Source: Haplomitrium mnioides (taxonomy: Eukaryota > Marchantiophyta > Haplomitriopsida > Calobryales). From it: DNA of 54,849 nt. The stretch lies in assembly GCA_049999725.1 (NCBI GenBank), contig JBNGIS010008519.1, positions 1-54,849 on the forward strand, given 5' to 3'. Of the stretch, positions 1 to 9,982 are shown piece after piece; positions within the stretch are counted from its first letter, which is position 1, and every line of letters starts with the position of its first letter. The notes under the pieces are model-generated. The model ran no database searches. It saw only the letters and a program-made list of their open reading frames with translations, and was not told the origin of the DNA. A program made the translations under genes and the position numbers.

Positions 1-755
1 TAGGTTGCCCCTTCGGCTTCTGCGCTCTTCCTCCTCTTGGATCTCTGATATATCGCCCTTACGGCGCTCCTCCGTTTTCCTTCGGCCAAGCCCGCGATAA
101 GTTGATGTTTCGGGCCCCTTTCCTTCCTTCCCTGTAGTGTTCCTCGCGGATCCCGCTTAACCGGGTTCCCCACGTCGGAAGACGCTTTGGAACCAAATTA
201 ACTGGGCTCCCCACTTAGGGAGGCGCCTTTCCGCTGATCCGCGGGCCTCCTGGTGCTGCCACGTAGTCCGTGGAATCCCGCAAAGGCTCTGGAGACGCCA
301 CGTTTCCGTGGAATCTCGCGGGACCTCTCGGGGACTTCACTCTTTCCTCGGGACTTACCGACTCGGATGGATCGTTCGATCGGCCTCTGCAGGGTTTGCT
401 GTTGCTTGCGGGATCGAGGCGTCCCTCTTCCCTGGCCTTGCTCGCCCTCGTTACGATCTTACCTCCTCCTGTCAGCTTCTGATCCTTGCTTCCCGTTTTG
501 TAGCCGCTGCTGGACACCCGCGATCTGCCTTCCTTCGGAGTGCCTTCGGGCTCCCTTGTTGCTGATCCCTTCTTCTTCCTCCTCCGCCATGGTCCTGTTT
601 CCCTCCCAGGACTCATGTGCCCTGCTCTTAACAGCTGTTTGAGGTAATCAGCTGTTCCTGAGGGCCTTCACACTTGCAAAGGGAACACTATGGCCAGTGG
701 TGCTTCTGATTTCGTCTGTTAAGCTTTACTGCTCCAAATCACCGGCTGACATTCC
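1..755. other. GC-rich leader, no recognised gene
   Basis: This stretch is richer in C and T than the rest of the window, with runs of CTTCCTCC-type words and overlapping short ORFs in several frames, none resembling a known family. It directly precedes the coiled-coil ORF starting at 756, so it could be the leader or LTR of the element that encodes it. I see no tRNA, no clear TATA box and no long repeat. Confidence 0.4.
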
Positions 756-1823
756 ATGGCAAGCTCAGCGGCAATTCCAGAAGCCGAAGAAGAGGAGGTC
801 GATTTAGTGCTTCTGGAGGTTCGTAATGCGAGATCAGAGGAGGGTCGTTTGCAGCCAGTGTTGAGTCCAATGGAGGATGAAGGCCATAATGCAGGGGTAT
901 GCCTAGTGGAGGAAGAAAATGAAGGAAAAAGTAAGGCAGAGGAAAGCCTGAAAACGGCTTCGGAGGAGTCGTCAAATGAGCCTCCAGCTATTGAGAAGAA
1001 AGCAGAAATGATTGAGAGAGAATCTGATACTGAGTCCGAGAACTGGGTGAGTACCTTTCAATTGCTAAAACGAAAGATTGAGATCAAGGAGGGGCGATTG
1101 GAGAAAACGATCAAAGAAGAAAGGAAGACTTCCAAGCTTCTTTGGAAGTCTTTGGCGCAATTGCAAAAAGAAAAGCAGAGAGATTCTAAGGAATTGGCTC
1201 AAGTGGAGACATTGCAAAAGCGGGTTGCAGTATTGGAAGTATTGTTGAAACAAAGGGAAGAGAGCTTCTATTTCTAGGAGGAGAAATTCTCGAAGGTAGA
1301 GAAGGAGCTTCACGAGGAAAGAGGGAAGAGCCAGCAGCTCTTCGGAGAAAAGGTGTTGCTGGAGTCCGAAGCATGCAAACTGATCAGTGAAATGGCAGGG
1401 ATGGAGGCGAAGAAGCATAGTCACGAAGAGAAGGAAAAGGAATGGAGGCGATTGTATCAAACGCTCCAAACATCGAAATCCATCCAAGAGAATCGAGCCA
1501 ATACAATGCAAAGGAAGTTGGCAGAATGGCAAAGAGACACCTTGGAAACAGAGAAACGGGAATTTTTGGAAGATCTGTTGAAATCAGCTTGCAATGCGAT
1601 GTGATTGAAACAAATGTGGGACAAGGTTCAGCAGGTCCGAAATGCAACTCTGGATAGGATGGATGTAAGCATGCAAAGGCTTGTGTTCGACTTAGATGAG
1701 GCCAATCAAGAGGTTTCGAACGTACAAAAGCAATTGGCAGCTCTGGAGGAGAGGAGATACTCAGAAGTAACTCGGGATTTATTTCGAGTAAATTCTTTGA
1801 AGGACATGTTTAAGTTACCTTAG
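756..1823 (+). pseudogene. Coiled-coil protein ORF broken by two in-frame stops
   Basis: A single reading frame of about 355 codons runs from an ATG at 756 to a TAG at 1821-1823 and is interrupted only by TAG at 1275-1277 and TGA at 1602-1604. The first ~110 residues are acidic and Ser/Glu-rich. From about residue 105 on it is dominated by Lys, Glu, Gln, Leu and Arg in heptad-like order (for example LLKRKIEIKEGRLEKTIKEE), as expected of a long coiled coil. No zinc finger, membrane segment or catalytic motif is visible. It lies 1.4 kb upstream of a gypsy integrase remnant on the same strand, so it may be an accessory or Gag-like ORF of that element. A host coiled-coil retrocopy is the alternative. 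Family not recognised. Two stops in an otherwise open frame suggest fairly recent decay. Confidence 0.6.
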
Positions 1824-3225
1824 AGTAAAAAGTCCTTCTATCGTTTCAGAAGTGTTATTTCGAATGGCTTCGATTTTGTATAAGTCTCCTCAGGACTTTA
1901 AATTGAGGGTTGCTTTTGCTGATTATTGAAGCGGTGGTTATTATGTGCCATATGCTAAGTAAAGAATTCATTCAAGAAGATTCCGAGTTGTGTAAAGATT
2001 GTATTCTGTAATCTGATTTAGAGTAAGGAATAGAATCCGCCTGAGCGAGAACATAAAGGAAATATGTTCTGGATGAAGGAAAGGAACTTAATTGGATTGC
2101 CTTATTGTTCATGTGGATGTGCAAATTGTCGTTTGGAGAAAGAAGGCAGAATCGGCTTCAGCATTTCAGAATTTGTCTTTAAATAAATGATGTGTTAAAA
2201 TTCAGCAAAGTTGCCCAAGAAGGGAGTCGACTGCGGTAGGGAGGTGTATCCCGAGCAGATCGTAGGGTCTACCTGATCGCTGAGGCGAGTATGAGCCTTG
2301 TAGAAAAGGCAAAAGGATTCAGGAGAGGAATCGGTGAGAATTAACCATGCAGGTTGACGGATCTATGGGGTTGAGTTCCAGTCGACGAACTGGGAATCAC
2401 TGAGAATTTCCAATCCTTTGCTCAAGGTGTGAATCTTAAATCTGAAGACCCGGCGTAACTAGCTACGAGAGGAAGGAGAGAGAAAAGAAGAAGATAGGAG
2501 AGCCAGAGAAGCTTCTCCTTTGTCCTTGTGATTTGCAAGGGAGAAAACGGATTGCTCGGAGGATGCACGAGCATAAATAAGGCACAAATTTGGTAGAAGT
2601 GGGAGTCAAAAGAGCGAACGCGAGAACAGGATCAAAGGGATCCGAAACATATGAAGGACGCGTGGCGAAAGGAGGTGTCTAGTGGAAGTTTACGCTAGGA
2701 GTCAGAAGTTCGGATTCGGAAGGGGTCGAGGTTCATTCCGAAGAGAGATTTCCAAAGTCCGAAGGAACCAGCGGAATGACGGTCAAACTTCCAAGAGGAA
2801 AGCAGCGTCGAACGGCTGTGTTCCGAAGTGTACGATTTGTCGGGAAGCAAGAAAAGTCAGAAGAAACGTCAGCAACAGTGTCGCGTAGTTGTCAGGTCAA
2901 CATACAAGGGAGGTACAAAGAAAAGACAAAGAAGGACGAGGCATTCTAACTTCCCAGTTGATCGCGACGTCGAACGGCTGGCGGAACAGGGTCAGAAGTA
3001 GAGCTTTGGAATTGTCATTCTAAACCAGAAGCAATGCTTTAGAGCTGGTTTTTGGGCTTAATGCAATCCGATTAAAAACTTTGGAATCCGATTTGGAGCC
3101 TGAGGAAGGTGATGGTGAACCCTAGATTATCCTGAATTCTGGAAGTGAAGATTTCTCTGAGAAATAAGATTCTTTTGTTACAAAACCACTATCCTCCCTG
3201 AGTAAATGAACCTGGAGAAGGATAA
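1824..3225. other. Probable decayed retroelement interior, no readable gene
   Basis: About 1.4 kb between the coiled-coil ORF and the integrase remnant. A short open frame at 2682-2888 encodes an Arg/Lys-rich peptide with a single CTIC pair but no complete zinc knuckle. No RT, RNase H or protease motif could be found in any frame. If both flanking ORFs belong to one element, most of its pol gene has been deleted here. Confidence 0.4.
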
Positions 3226-3636
3226 ATCTCAAATTGTCGGGATCACCTCTATACTACAAGGGCAAGGCTGAAAAACAAAGAAAGATTTGATCAACAACAT
3301 AGATTGAGGCCACGAGAGCTACAAGAAGGAGATTGGGTATTGGTTTATGACAACAACTTGGATAACCAACATAGTACCTTTTGGAAGTTCTTTAAACGCT
3401 GGTTTGGACCATATGTAGTGGTGACTAGGCATGACAATGCCATATATTCATTGAGAGAGTTGGATGGAAGTTTACTCAAAGTTCCAATTGCAGGAAAGAG
3501 GGTGAAATTATTTAAGAAACGAGACCAAGAAAATGCTTTGGAGGAGATTGGAGCTTATGTGCCAATGTCTGAAGGGGAAGATCATCCTGAAGAGCAAGAG
3601 GAAGAGTTCACTCAAGAAGAAGAGGAAACTCTTTGA
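3226..3636 (+). pseudogene. Ty3/gypsy integrase C-terminal domain (truncated pol end)
   Basis: The frame is open from just after a stop at 3223-3225 and gives a recognisable integrase tail from about 3256. A basic RFDQQH..RPREL stretch leads into GDWVLVYD, then KFFKRWFGPYVV, YSLRELDG and a GKRVKLFKKR end, followed by an acidic tail rich in Glu and Gln. This is the integrase C-terminal (SH3-like) fold typical of plant Ty3/gypsy Pol, which follows the catalytic core and helps hold viral DNA ends and target chromatin. The catalytic core, zinc-binding domain and everything upstream are absent, so only the last ~125 residues remain. The stop at 3634-3636 is probably the natural end of Pol, because a polypurine tract follows within 60 bp. 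Its sequence differs from the 43592-44911 integrase, so it is another gypsy lineage. Confidence 0.75.
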
Positions 3637-3688
3637 CGTCGACCACAACGTCTTCTTTCTTGGTGCCTACTAGTGGATGCACAGGTTT

Positions 3689-3701
3689 AGAGGGGGTGGA
3701 T
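3689..3701 (+). other. Polypurine tract and probable 3' LTR start of the first gypsy element
   Basis: An AG-rich run ending AGGGGGTGGA lies 53 bp after the integrase stop and is followed at 3701 by TGTCGTGTTG, which has the TG expected at an LTR start. This is the usual order: pol end, polypurine tract, 3' LTR. The 3' limit of the LTR and its partner copy were not found. Confidence 0.55.
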
Positions 3702-5360
3702 GTCGTGTTGTGGTTTGGTTAATGCGTAAAAAGGTAACAAAAGAATGGAGGAAAGTCATCTTCTTACCAGAGTTAAAATCAGAGAAAAACATAGAAGCAG
3801 CGGCGAAGCACTTTTCGAGAACCTTCTAGAAGAACAAAATTAGTATATGTCAGTGCTACGTGAAAGATGTTATGGATATGGTGGGTAGTGAAATGGTCAT
3901 CCTATTGGCTCTTTGAGGATTCTCTAGATCGCAGTCAAAGATATTGTGAAGATAAAAGAAGAGAGAAGAGGTAGAAATAGGAGATTGAGGGGAAAACACA
4001 TTGAGATATCATTGAGAGATCAGTGCGAAATCTTCAAGACATACCTAGAGGGAGTTCAAAGGGGTACTGGATCTATTGGAACAAGGGGGTTCGACGGTGG
4101 ACCTCAAATTGCTTATAGGTCAAGACACATACAATGGATAGAGGATTGTTTGCTACTCCTAAGTTTCCTCTTTCGAATCCTTTCTTTGTTGGTTTGCGTA
4201 TTATTCTTCGAGATCATTTTCGGCTGTGGATTGTTTATCACTTCGGTGATAATTTCTTGAATTCGGCTATGAACTCACCTATTCCAGTATTGTTGCCTAT
4301 TATCAACTATGGGGTGCAATGGGATCTCACAATTTACATTCTGACCTGATTTGGAGTGGAGTTTTCTTGGGTCTTCTACAAGGGATAAGTTGGGTAAATG
4401 GTGAATAGCCGCCAGCAAATGTTCTAGTGACTTCATCAACTTATCAAATGATCAAGGGAGAAATTTTTCTTTGATATTTATACCTTATTTGTGCTATGTT
4501 CTACAAAGGCATTTACTTAAAGTTGTTCTTATAACAAGTAACAAGGAAGTTAACTTTCTTTTAATTAAAACCCTAAAGAGAAGAGAAGAGGGAGTGGAGT
4601 TTCATGAAGGTTCGAGGAGTTTCCAGAGGGAGAGAAGTTCAAGAAGGGTAATGATCTAAAGCTCACAAAGAGTAGCATCCCTTTGCATGAAATTTGGAGT
4701 CATTTGGAGTTCTACACTCATACTTATAGGCAATTGAAGACAAATGGGTTGAATTGAAGATAGGTTTACATTTTGGGTGATTGCAACGTTGTTACGACGA
4801 TTCTGGGAGAAAACAGAGTACCATTGGTAAGCTGACAACAAGGGCTATAGTTTTATATCAAATTTTGATGTATTTGGAGCTGAAGTCGATCTGTGAGAGC
4901 CGATTGAAGTTGAATACACATTCTTGAGGTTCTTCAAAATTATTTTGCTTTTGACATTTGATTTATAACTTGTTTATGTATACCAAGAGTAGTATAGAAG
5001 CTGAAACTTTGTGGAAGGCTATAGTAGAAGGTGGAAAAGTTCTGTATGAAATTTCGTATCAAGATCATCTAAATCAAAAGAGTTATTACTCGGGAAAGTT
5101 TATGAGTGTTGGGTTTTCGGTCTTTTAACCAGCAACTGAGTTTCCAACTATGGAGAGCACTTTGCTGTGCATTTCTCATTGAAAATTTGTACAAAGCTTT
5201 CTTAGACAACCTGAATTTGAGATTGAGAGTTACAGATTGAACAACTCAGTAGACCTTACATTATCCTTGACCAAAATTCGAGTACAAAGGAAGTACAAAT
5301 TGCTTACCTTTGCTTTGTTTAAGGGGAATTGAAGCCACAAAGGCAAGAAGCACTCAATCT
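3701..5360 (+). mobile_element. Probable 3' LTR and downstream unassigned sequence
   Basis: From the inferred LTR start onward there is AT-rich sequence with short scattered ORFs and no protein-family match. The short open frames at 3946-4260 and 4471-4659 look like chance ORFs. I cannot place the CA end of the LTR. The region grades into organelle-like sequence somewhere between 5350 and 5700. Confidence 0.35.
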
Positions 5361-5540
5361 CTACCAAATTTTCTTCATTTCAGCACAATCATCACCAAAG
5401 CTTCTACCTTTCACACAACCTTCTCCATAGCCATATACCATGTGTATTGCCAGACCTAGATTACTGCCACACAACAGTGGATCTGGAGTATCTATCAGAG
5501 AACTGTGAACCTTTTCATGAGAATGTATGGAATTCTCGCG

Positions 5541-5601
5541 ATTGATGTAGAATGTGTTAAATTGCGAGTGTTTGCCGACTCCACAGGTGGCGTTGGTTAC
5601 T
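5541..5601. repeat. Direct repeat copy 1 flanking the group II intron remnant
   Basis: About 58 bp beginning ATTGATG and containing TTAAATTGCGAGTGTTTGC and CGTTGGTTACT are repeated at 7444-7500 in the same orientation. Three single-base differences in the shared core are C/T or G/A transitions, and a short indel lies after ATTGATG. The pair brackets 1.84 kb that contains the minus-strand maturase remnant and domain V. Confidence 0.7.
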
Positions 5602-5746
5602 TCTAGGGGGAGGTAGCAGTAGTGACCAAAAAGAATGAAAGGGTTATGGGAATGAAGGCATTCAAGGTTGCCATAAATAGAAAGCAAATATTTTTGTGTA
5701 CGTATCATCACGATAAATTGCACAAGAGGGAATGGAAGTGCCCTCC

Positions 5747-5779
5747 AAACCGTACGAGGGGCTCTCACCTCAATCGGCT
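5747..5779 (-). ncRNA. Group II intron domain V (minus strand)
   Basis: Read on the minus strand, the segment folds as a group II intron domain V. It starts with AGCCG containing the catalytic AGC, has a GAGG/CCTC upper stem around a GTGA-type loop, and ends CGTACGGTTT, which pairs with the first strand. Length (about 33-34 nt) and layout match the consensus of plant organellar introns. A purine-rich stretch follows, as expected of the start of domain VI. Maturase-like sequence lies upstream on the same strand at 7131-7384, the right order for an ORF in domain IV. I recognise the fold by eye; a covariance-model search would be the test. Confidence 0.6.
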
Positions 5780-7130
5780 ATCACCTCCGATCTCCACTTA
5801 CACCTTTGAACTTTCAATCTCATGATCCCAAGGAAGTCTCATTCGAACCTTACAAAGTCGTCCCCCTGTCCGAAAGTGCTAACGCACCTTCGGACCCATA
5901 GGCACATAGTGTAAATACCATGGGGAAGGGTGTGTAGCACTCGACCAGAGGGCTCAAAGAGCATTTTACGACTGAAGCTAAATCATTCTCGACCAGTTTT
6001 CATAGTAGCTTTCAAAGCTTGTGGAGTTTGCTCTCACGCAAAAAGCAAACGCGTGATCAGAAGTCGATATTTTTGGTTTGCTGTAGGAAAACCTTGTGAA
6101 ATAAGTCTAACAATTGTTTTTGACTTCGGCCGGTGCCATGAACACGGAAATCCCGTTTCTTCCACTACATGTCCCAGATGGGTGTTCTCTAGCCTGATCT
6201 CTAGGTGGAGAACGTCTATGAGGAACCGAGAGATTCATGACTTTGTAGGCCAAAGCGTTCAACCCCAAAACTGCCATCGGAATGTCGTCGGTGTAGCGGC
6301 TTGTGTAGACTTGCATGAATTTAGGGTACTTGGGATCCGCAAAGGGTATACCTTGTCTTTTGACAATTTTGAGCCGTCTTATTACGACATAGCTTCTTGA
6401 TAACTCATCCATCATTGTAAATTGGAAAGAAGAGCTTTTCCTCTTGCATCAAAAGTTGTTTTTATAGTTTCACCAAATGTTTTTTGACTAGATATAACAA
6501 AACTAAACGTTATATAGTGCTTCCATATGATGGATGAAAACTAGAATTATATTTTGGAAATAATTGATTAAAACTCATTCTTCTTTTTCTTCTTTTTTTA
6601 GTCTTTTTGTCACTCAATTTTTTTGCTTGTATGGGCCTTCAAACTAAGCAACTTGTAGCTGAAGGAAAAGGAGTAATAGAAGTGGCCAAGGAAGTTATTC
6701 ATCAAGTATCTGAACCTACATCGAAAGTAAAGCGAGATTCTGGAGATGTAGAAGGTCCAACTCCACACCATCTCTTATCTCAAACGTGTGAATATCCAAG
6801 AGAAAAGACTTGTCGTGGTGTACGCAAGCACATGTTATAGAAATCATTTCCCTCCCCGTTGTACAGAGGTTTTTTGCACATTAAAGTAGACGGCATCCAC
6901 CCGTGACATGGAATTTGCAAATGATTTGCCCTTTAGGCCCTCCCTCTTTGGTTGAGTGTTTGAAGGAGACTCTTTGCCAAAATGGCTGAGAAAGAAACCT
7001 CGTCCGGCCCTACTTAGTGTCATATCAGACAAATTTCGGGATTAGAACCATACGAAATGTTGGGGGTTGCCACGGGATTAGATTCTTGATCTAAGCGGTA
7101 ATTCGCGCGTTCGGCTCAAGCCCGTGATTT
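5780..7130 (-). other. Probable body of a decayed organellar group II intron
   Basis: This fills the interval between the maturase remnant and domain V on the minus strand. A minus-strand open frame at 6107-6415 encodes 102 residues with no family I can name. Another at 6844-7032 is equally anonymous. The plus-strand frame at 6607-6840 ends KTCRGVRKHML, superficially like an AP2 domain but without the rest of one. I read the stretch as intron domain III/IV sequence and lost maturase C-terminus, by position rather than direct recognition. Confidence 0.35.
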
Positions 7131-7384
7131 GTCATCTCGAGCACACCCTTTGGGCCCTCTCCCACAGGTCTTGACCTTCAAACCTTGAAATACGCTCCCT
7201 CTTGTGGGTTTTTTTACATTTAGACCCCAAACCATTCACTACTAAGATGTGTGATAAGAGTCTTATCCACATTTAGCTCCAGACCGGACACCTGTTCAAG
7301 GAAGCTCTTGACCTTCGCTCTCATTTTATCGGCCTCAGTTCTGGTGCCAAAGCTTTGGAGTAATATCTTTTGGATAAAATCCTG
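7131..7384 (-). pseudogene. Group II intron maturase remnant (RT thumb region)
   Basis: On the minus strand, 7384 down to 7220 reads through a stretch with the signature of the C-terminal RT/thumb part of intron maturases: ADKMRAKVKSFLEQ, then GLELNVDKTLITHL, then a damaged F-G-V. A stop follows at 7220-7222. The neighbouring frame stays open to about 7131 and encodes a basic THKRERISRFEG segment, suggesting a one-base frameshift. Group II maturases combine an RT domain with a maturase (X) domain to splice their host intron. Here the N-terminal RT motifs and the X domain are not recognisable. Domain V lies 1.35 kb downstream on the same strand. Which mitochondrial intron this derives from cannot be decided by eye. 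Confidence 0.6.
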
Positions 7385-7443
7385 TTGAAGAGAGAGAACT
7401 AGTTAACTTCTTTTTTTGTTTTATAACATCGACTTAGGCCCGC

Positions 7444-7500
7444 ATTGATGGAGTGTTAAATTGCGAGTGTTTGCTGACTCCATAGGTGACGTTGGTTACT
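7444..7500. repeat. Direct repeat copy 2 flanking the group II intron remnant
   Basis: Near-identical to 5541-5601 in the same orientation, with a 4-bp length difference after the shared ATTGATG. It lies just upstream (minus-strand sense) of the maturase remnant and 40 bp before the tRNA-Asn-like gene. Confidence 0.7.
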
Positions 7501-7540
7501 ACATCACGTATATACTTTTTTTTGTGTTTTTGGTGTTTAT

Positions 7541-7613
7541 TCTCCAATAGCTCAACGATTAGAGCAAATGGCTGTTAACTATTGGGTCATTGGTCTGAAT
7601 CCAACCTGGAGAA
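7541..7613 (+). tRNA. trnN-GUU: tRNA-Asn(GUU)-like gene, organellar type
   Basis: A 73-nt cloverleaf can be drawn. The acceptor is TCTCCAA with CTGGAGA (one mismatch at the innermost pair), followed by TA, D stem GCTC/GAGC, anticodon stem AATGG/CTATT with loop CTGTTAA, a 5-nt variable loop, T stem ATTGG/CCAAC (one A-C mismatch) with loop TCTGAAT, and A as discriminator. GTT falls exactly at positions 34-36 (7574-7576). The T loop lacks the canonical TTC, and with the two mismatches this suggests a decaying copy. The sequence does not match my memory of plastid trnN, so a mitochondrial origin is more likely. No encoded CCA is present. Confidence 0.6.
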
Positions 7614-8142
7614 ATCAACCAAGGCGGAGATGAAGAGTAGAACCAAAAGAATGTGGAAGGTACACCCAATGGCCAAAAGGGAGGTTTGGTCATGAGACTA
7701 GATATTGTCCAATGGGTAGAAGACGATACAAAAGGTAGCCATCCCTAAGGTTGTCTATATTGTAAATGTCTCCATGGAAGAAGCGACCAAGCGCATGAGG
7801 TATGATTGGTCTAGACTTACTTTAAATGGCTTTGGTTTTACCAATGGCTTTCGGTGACTCCGCTACATGCCTAGAGAAAAAGTTTATGGAGAATATCCCT
7901 TTTTTTATGGGAAATCCCCATCTTTTGGGAAGCCTCCAGTATCTCAACGTATAAACATTGATCTAAGCTTACGCTCTTTTTGCCCATACATCGTTTGGTT
8001 GTTTCTTTCCAAGAGAGACAAAACCAGCTTGGATAAGCTTTTCCTTGAGCCTTGGCATACTAGCGGAGCTCTTACAACTGGCATCCTCCGTGCATATACC
8101 GAAGCCAAAGCAAGCAAAACAATTTTGTTCGTTTTTTTTTCC
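7614..8142. other. Organelle-like spacer without a recognised gene
   Basis: About 530 bp between the two tRNA-like sequences. The open frame at 7867-8181 runs into the tRNA-Ser pseudogene and shows no conserved domain, so I treat it as chance. I see no promoter or other RNA signature. Confidence 0.35.
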
Positions 8143-8240
8143 GGAGGTATGGTTGAGTGGTTGAAAGCATTGGTTTGCTAAATCAGTGCAACAAGAAACT
8201 GTGCGATGTAATGCAGTTCAATTCCACATGACGTAACCCC
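8143..8240 (+). pseudogene. trnS-GCU: tRNA-Ser(GCU) pseudogene, mitochondrial type
   Basis: The first half closely follows plant mitochondrial trnS-GCU: acceptor GGAGGTA, the GAGTGG D-loop region and an anticodon arm TTGGT-TTGCTAA-ATCAG with GCT at 8177-8179. It then has the long variable arm of class II tRNAs (GTGCAACAAGAAACTGTGC can pair) and a T arm with GTTCAATT. The 3' acceptor strand should be TACCTCC but reads about TAACCCC, and the total is some ten bases too long, so it is a pseudogene. It supports a mitochondrial source for this block. Confidence 0.65.
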
Positions 8241-9503
8241 CGTCCTTCTTTTAGGCTCAGCCTTAGTAGAGATGGGTTGCTCGCGTCGCAGCCCACCCCA
8301 AAAACTTTGCTATATGCTGGAAATCCTCTAGACAATTAGTAATGAAGTGAAGAATACCCCCTCACAGACTATACGTGAAGCGAGCCTCCGGCTTGAAGAA
8401 ATAGTCCAACAAACTCCAGAAGAGTCTAGTCTTTTTTGTAGCTTTTTGCCCTATCCCAATCCTACACACGAGAAGGTTAGCTCGCCTGAGTGTAAGCTCA
8501 GAGGTGCGCAAGATTACACAGTTATGAGATTCCATTCATCCTTTTGGATTGGGCCGTAAGGCTCCTACTCTACGCCGGAGTCTAATATCTTTTCTATCGG
8601 ATTGAAGCCTAATTCCCACCCTCAGAGAGGGACGAATAAATGCATACATATTTTAACAGCCACTTCACTGTTTCTTGGGAAAACTCTTTGACAAGTATCA
8701 AGAGGAGAGATTAGATTACATTGTAAGATATGAGGAATCCTTGAATAAGGAATTAATCTCGCTTGATCATTTGCACATGCGAAAGAACTGGGCGATTAAT
8801 ATACNNNNNNNNNNNNNNNNNNNNNNNNNNNNNNNNNNNNNNNNNNNNNNNNNNNNNNNNNNNNNNNNNNNNNNNNNNNNNNNNNNNNNNNNNNNNNNNN
8901 NNNNAAAGTAGGCAGTCGGGGGAGTCGTCCGATTTGGTTATAGAGCAAGCTACATTTCCCGAGCGATGTGTGTATCAAGAACCAATGTGAGAAATAATCC
9001 ACATGGTCTTGTACCTTGTAGAAATTGGCACATCAATGGTAGTAATTCAATAGGTCTCGGGCTATGGAGTTAAACCAGAGCCGCTAAAGCTGCCATCCAA
9101 TCACAGTAATCAGACCATCAGGCAACCCATGGATCTATTATACGGAGAAGGTCACGTCTCACATGATATGCTCCCTCTGAGCCTTTATTGCCTCAAAGAC
9201 CTATATATTTGCTTGTGCGGCCCTATCTGACTCGGAATGAACACACGTGGTTGTGATTGGGGCAAGAACCATTACGTTGCCAACGGAATCTTCGACCTAC
9301 TCCAAGCCAGCGCCTCCAATTTGGGGGTTCGTCGAAAGAGTGGAACATCATGGGTAATTTGTGATGGAACTTCGTGATCAATTTAGCAGGGGGAGAATCA
9401 ACCCAGAGTACAAGCTATTGACTAATTGTATGAATATGAACAAATGGGATAGATCTTTTTGGATTAAGCTCGGATCAATTCCAGATCCCTCAAACCCTAA
9501 TTT
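8241..9503 (+). other. Organelle-like sequence with a 100-N gap, possible group II intron 5' part
   Basis: The stretch has no convincing protein-coding gene. A GTGCGC word at about 8504 fits the GUGYG start of group II introns, and the maturase RT fragment at 9504-9857 lies downstream on the same strand, so this may be domains I-III of a second intron. The GUGYG word alone is weak evidence. A gap of 100 N at 8805-8904 interrupts it, and the frames that run across the Ns are meaningless. Confidence 0.35.
8805..8904. other. Assembly gap (100 N)
   Basis: A run of exactly 100 N, the conventional length for a gap of unknown size. Order and distance across it are inferred by the assembler. Confidence 0.99.
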
Positions 9504-9857
9504 TTGAGTTTCCCCTCTGACAGCCGCGAGCCTTTCATTTTGTTAGACAGTTTTTTGGTGTCCGACAAGACCAAGTCCGGGGCACTGTTGGATAAAAAAC
9601 GTATGGCTTTGCGCATCCAGCCCAATCGAGAACAACTTGAAAATACACATATGTTTTTTGTTTGCCAAAGCCGCATCGATAACTCAAAATTATTCTTCTG
9701 ATTTTAAAGAATGTTCGTCCTTCAATTTCTACCTCGATTTAGAAAGGATCCTACGTACGGTCAGGTCATAGGTTTAGACAAGGGCACTCCACAGGGCTCA
9801 ATGCTGAGCCCACTCCTCTGCAACATCTTACTACACCACCTCAACAAATTTTCGTGA
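9504..9857 (+). pseudogene. Group II intron maturase fragment (RT palm motif GTPQGS)
   Basis: One frame reads from 9504 to a stop at 9855-9857, with stops at 9699-9701 and nearby. The 3' part contains KGTPQGSMLSPLLCNILLHH, the RT block that precedes the YADD box in group II intron maturases. The upstream part (about 65 residues ending QSRIDNSKLFF) fits the poorly conserved segment before it. The YADD box, thumb and maturase domain are missing: 125 bp later the sequence becomes satellite. The orientation is opposite to the maturase remnant at 7131-7384, so either two introns are represented or one was broken and partly inverted. Confidence 0.65.
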
Positions 9858-9982
9858 ATAGAGTGGGAAGAAAAAAGATAGACCCATGGTTGAAGCTCTC
9901 ATCACTCTCCATTTTCGGAAATTGATTCGGTCCAAAGGACACGAGACTTGATGGGAGAGGCACTATGTGCTCAAGCCAAAAC
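9858..9982. other. Junction between organelle-like DNA and satellite
   Basis: A short linker with no feature of its own. Recognisable satellite words (CCTTGTGCAACCTTGTCAAG) begin at about 9983. Confidence 0.5.

Noticed and set aside
6607-6840. AP2/ERF-like RGVRKH word
   Set aside because: Only a few residues match. The rest of the AP2 fold is missing.
7142-7146. GTGTG on the minus strand as group II intron 5' end
   Set aside because: It lies inside the stretch that still reads as maturase, so the word is more likely coding. The true 5' end of that intron should be further upstream on the minus strand.
7541-7613. Plastid trnN or an active nuclear tRNA gene
   Set aside because: The sequence does not resemble plastid trnN as I know it, has stem mismatches and a non-canonical T loop, and lies among organelle-type pseudogenes.
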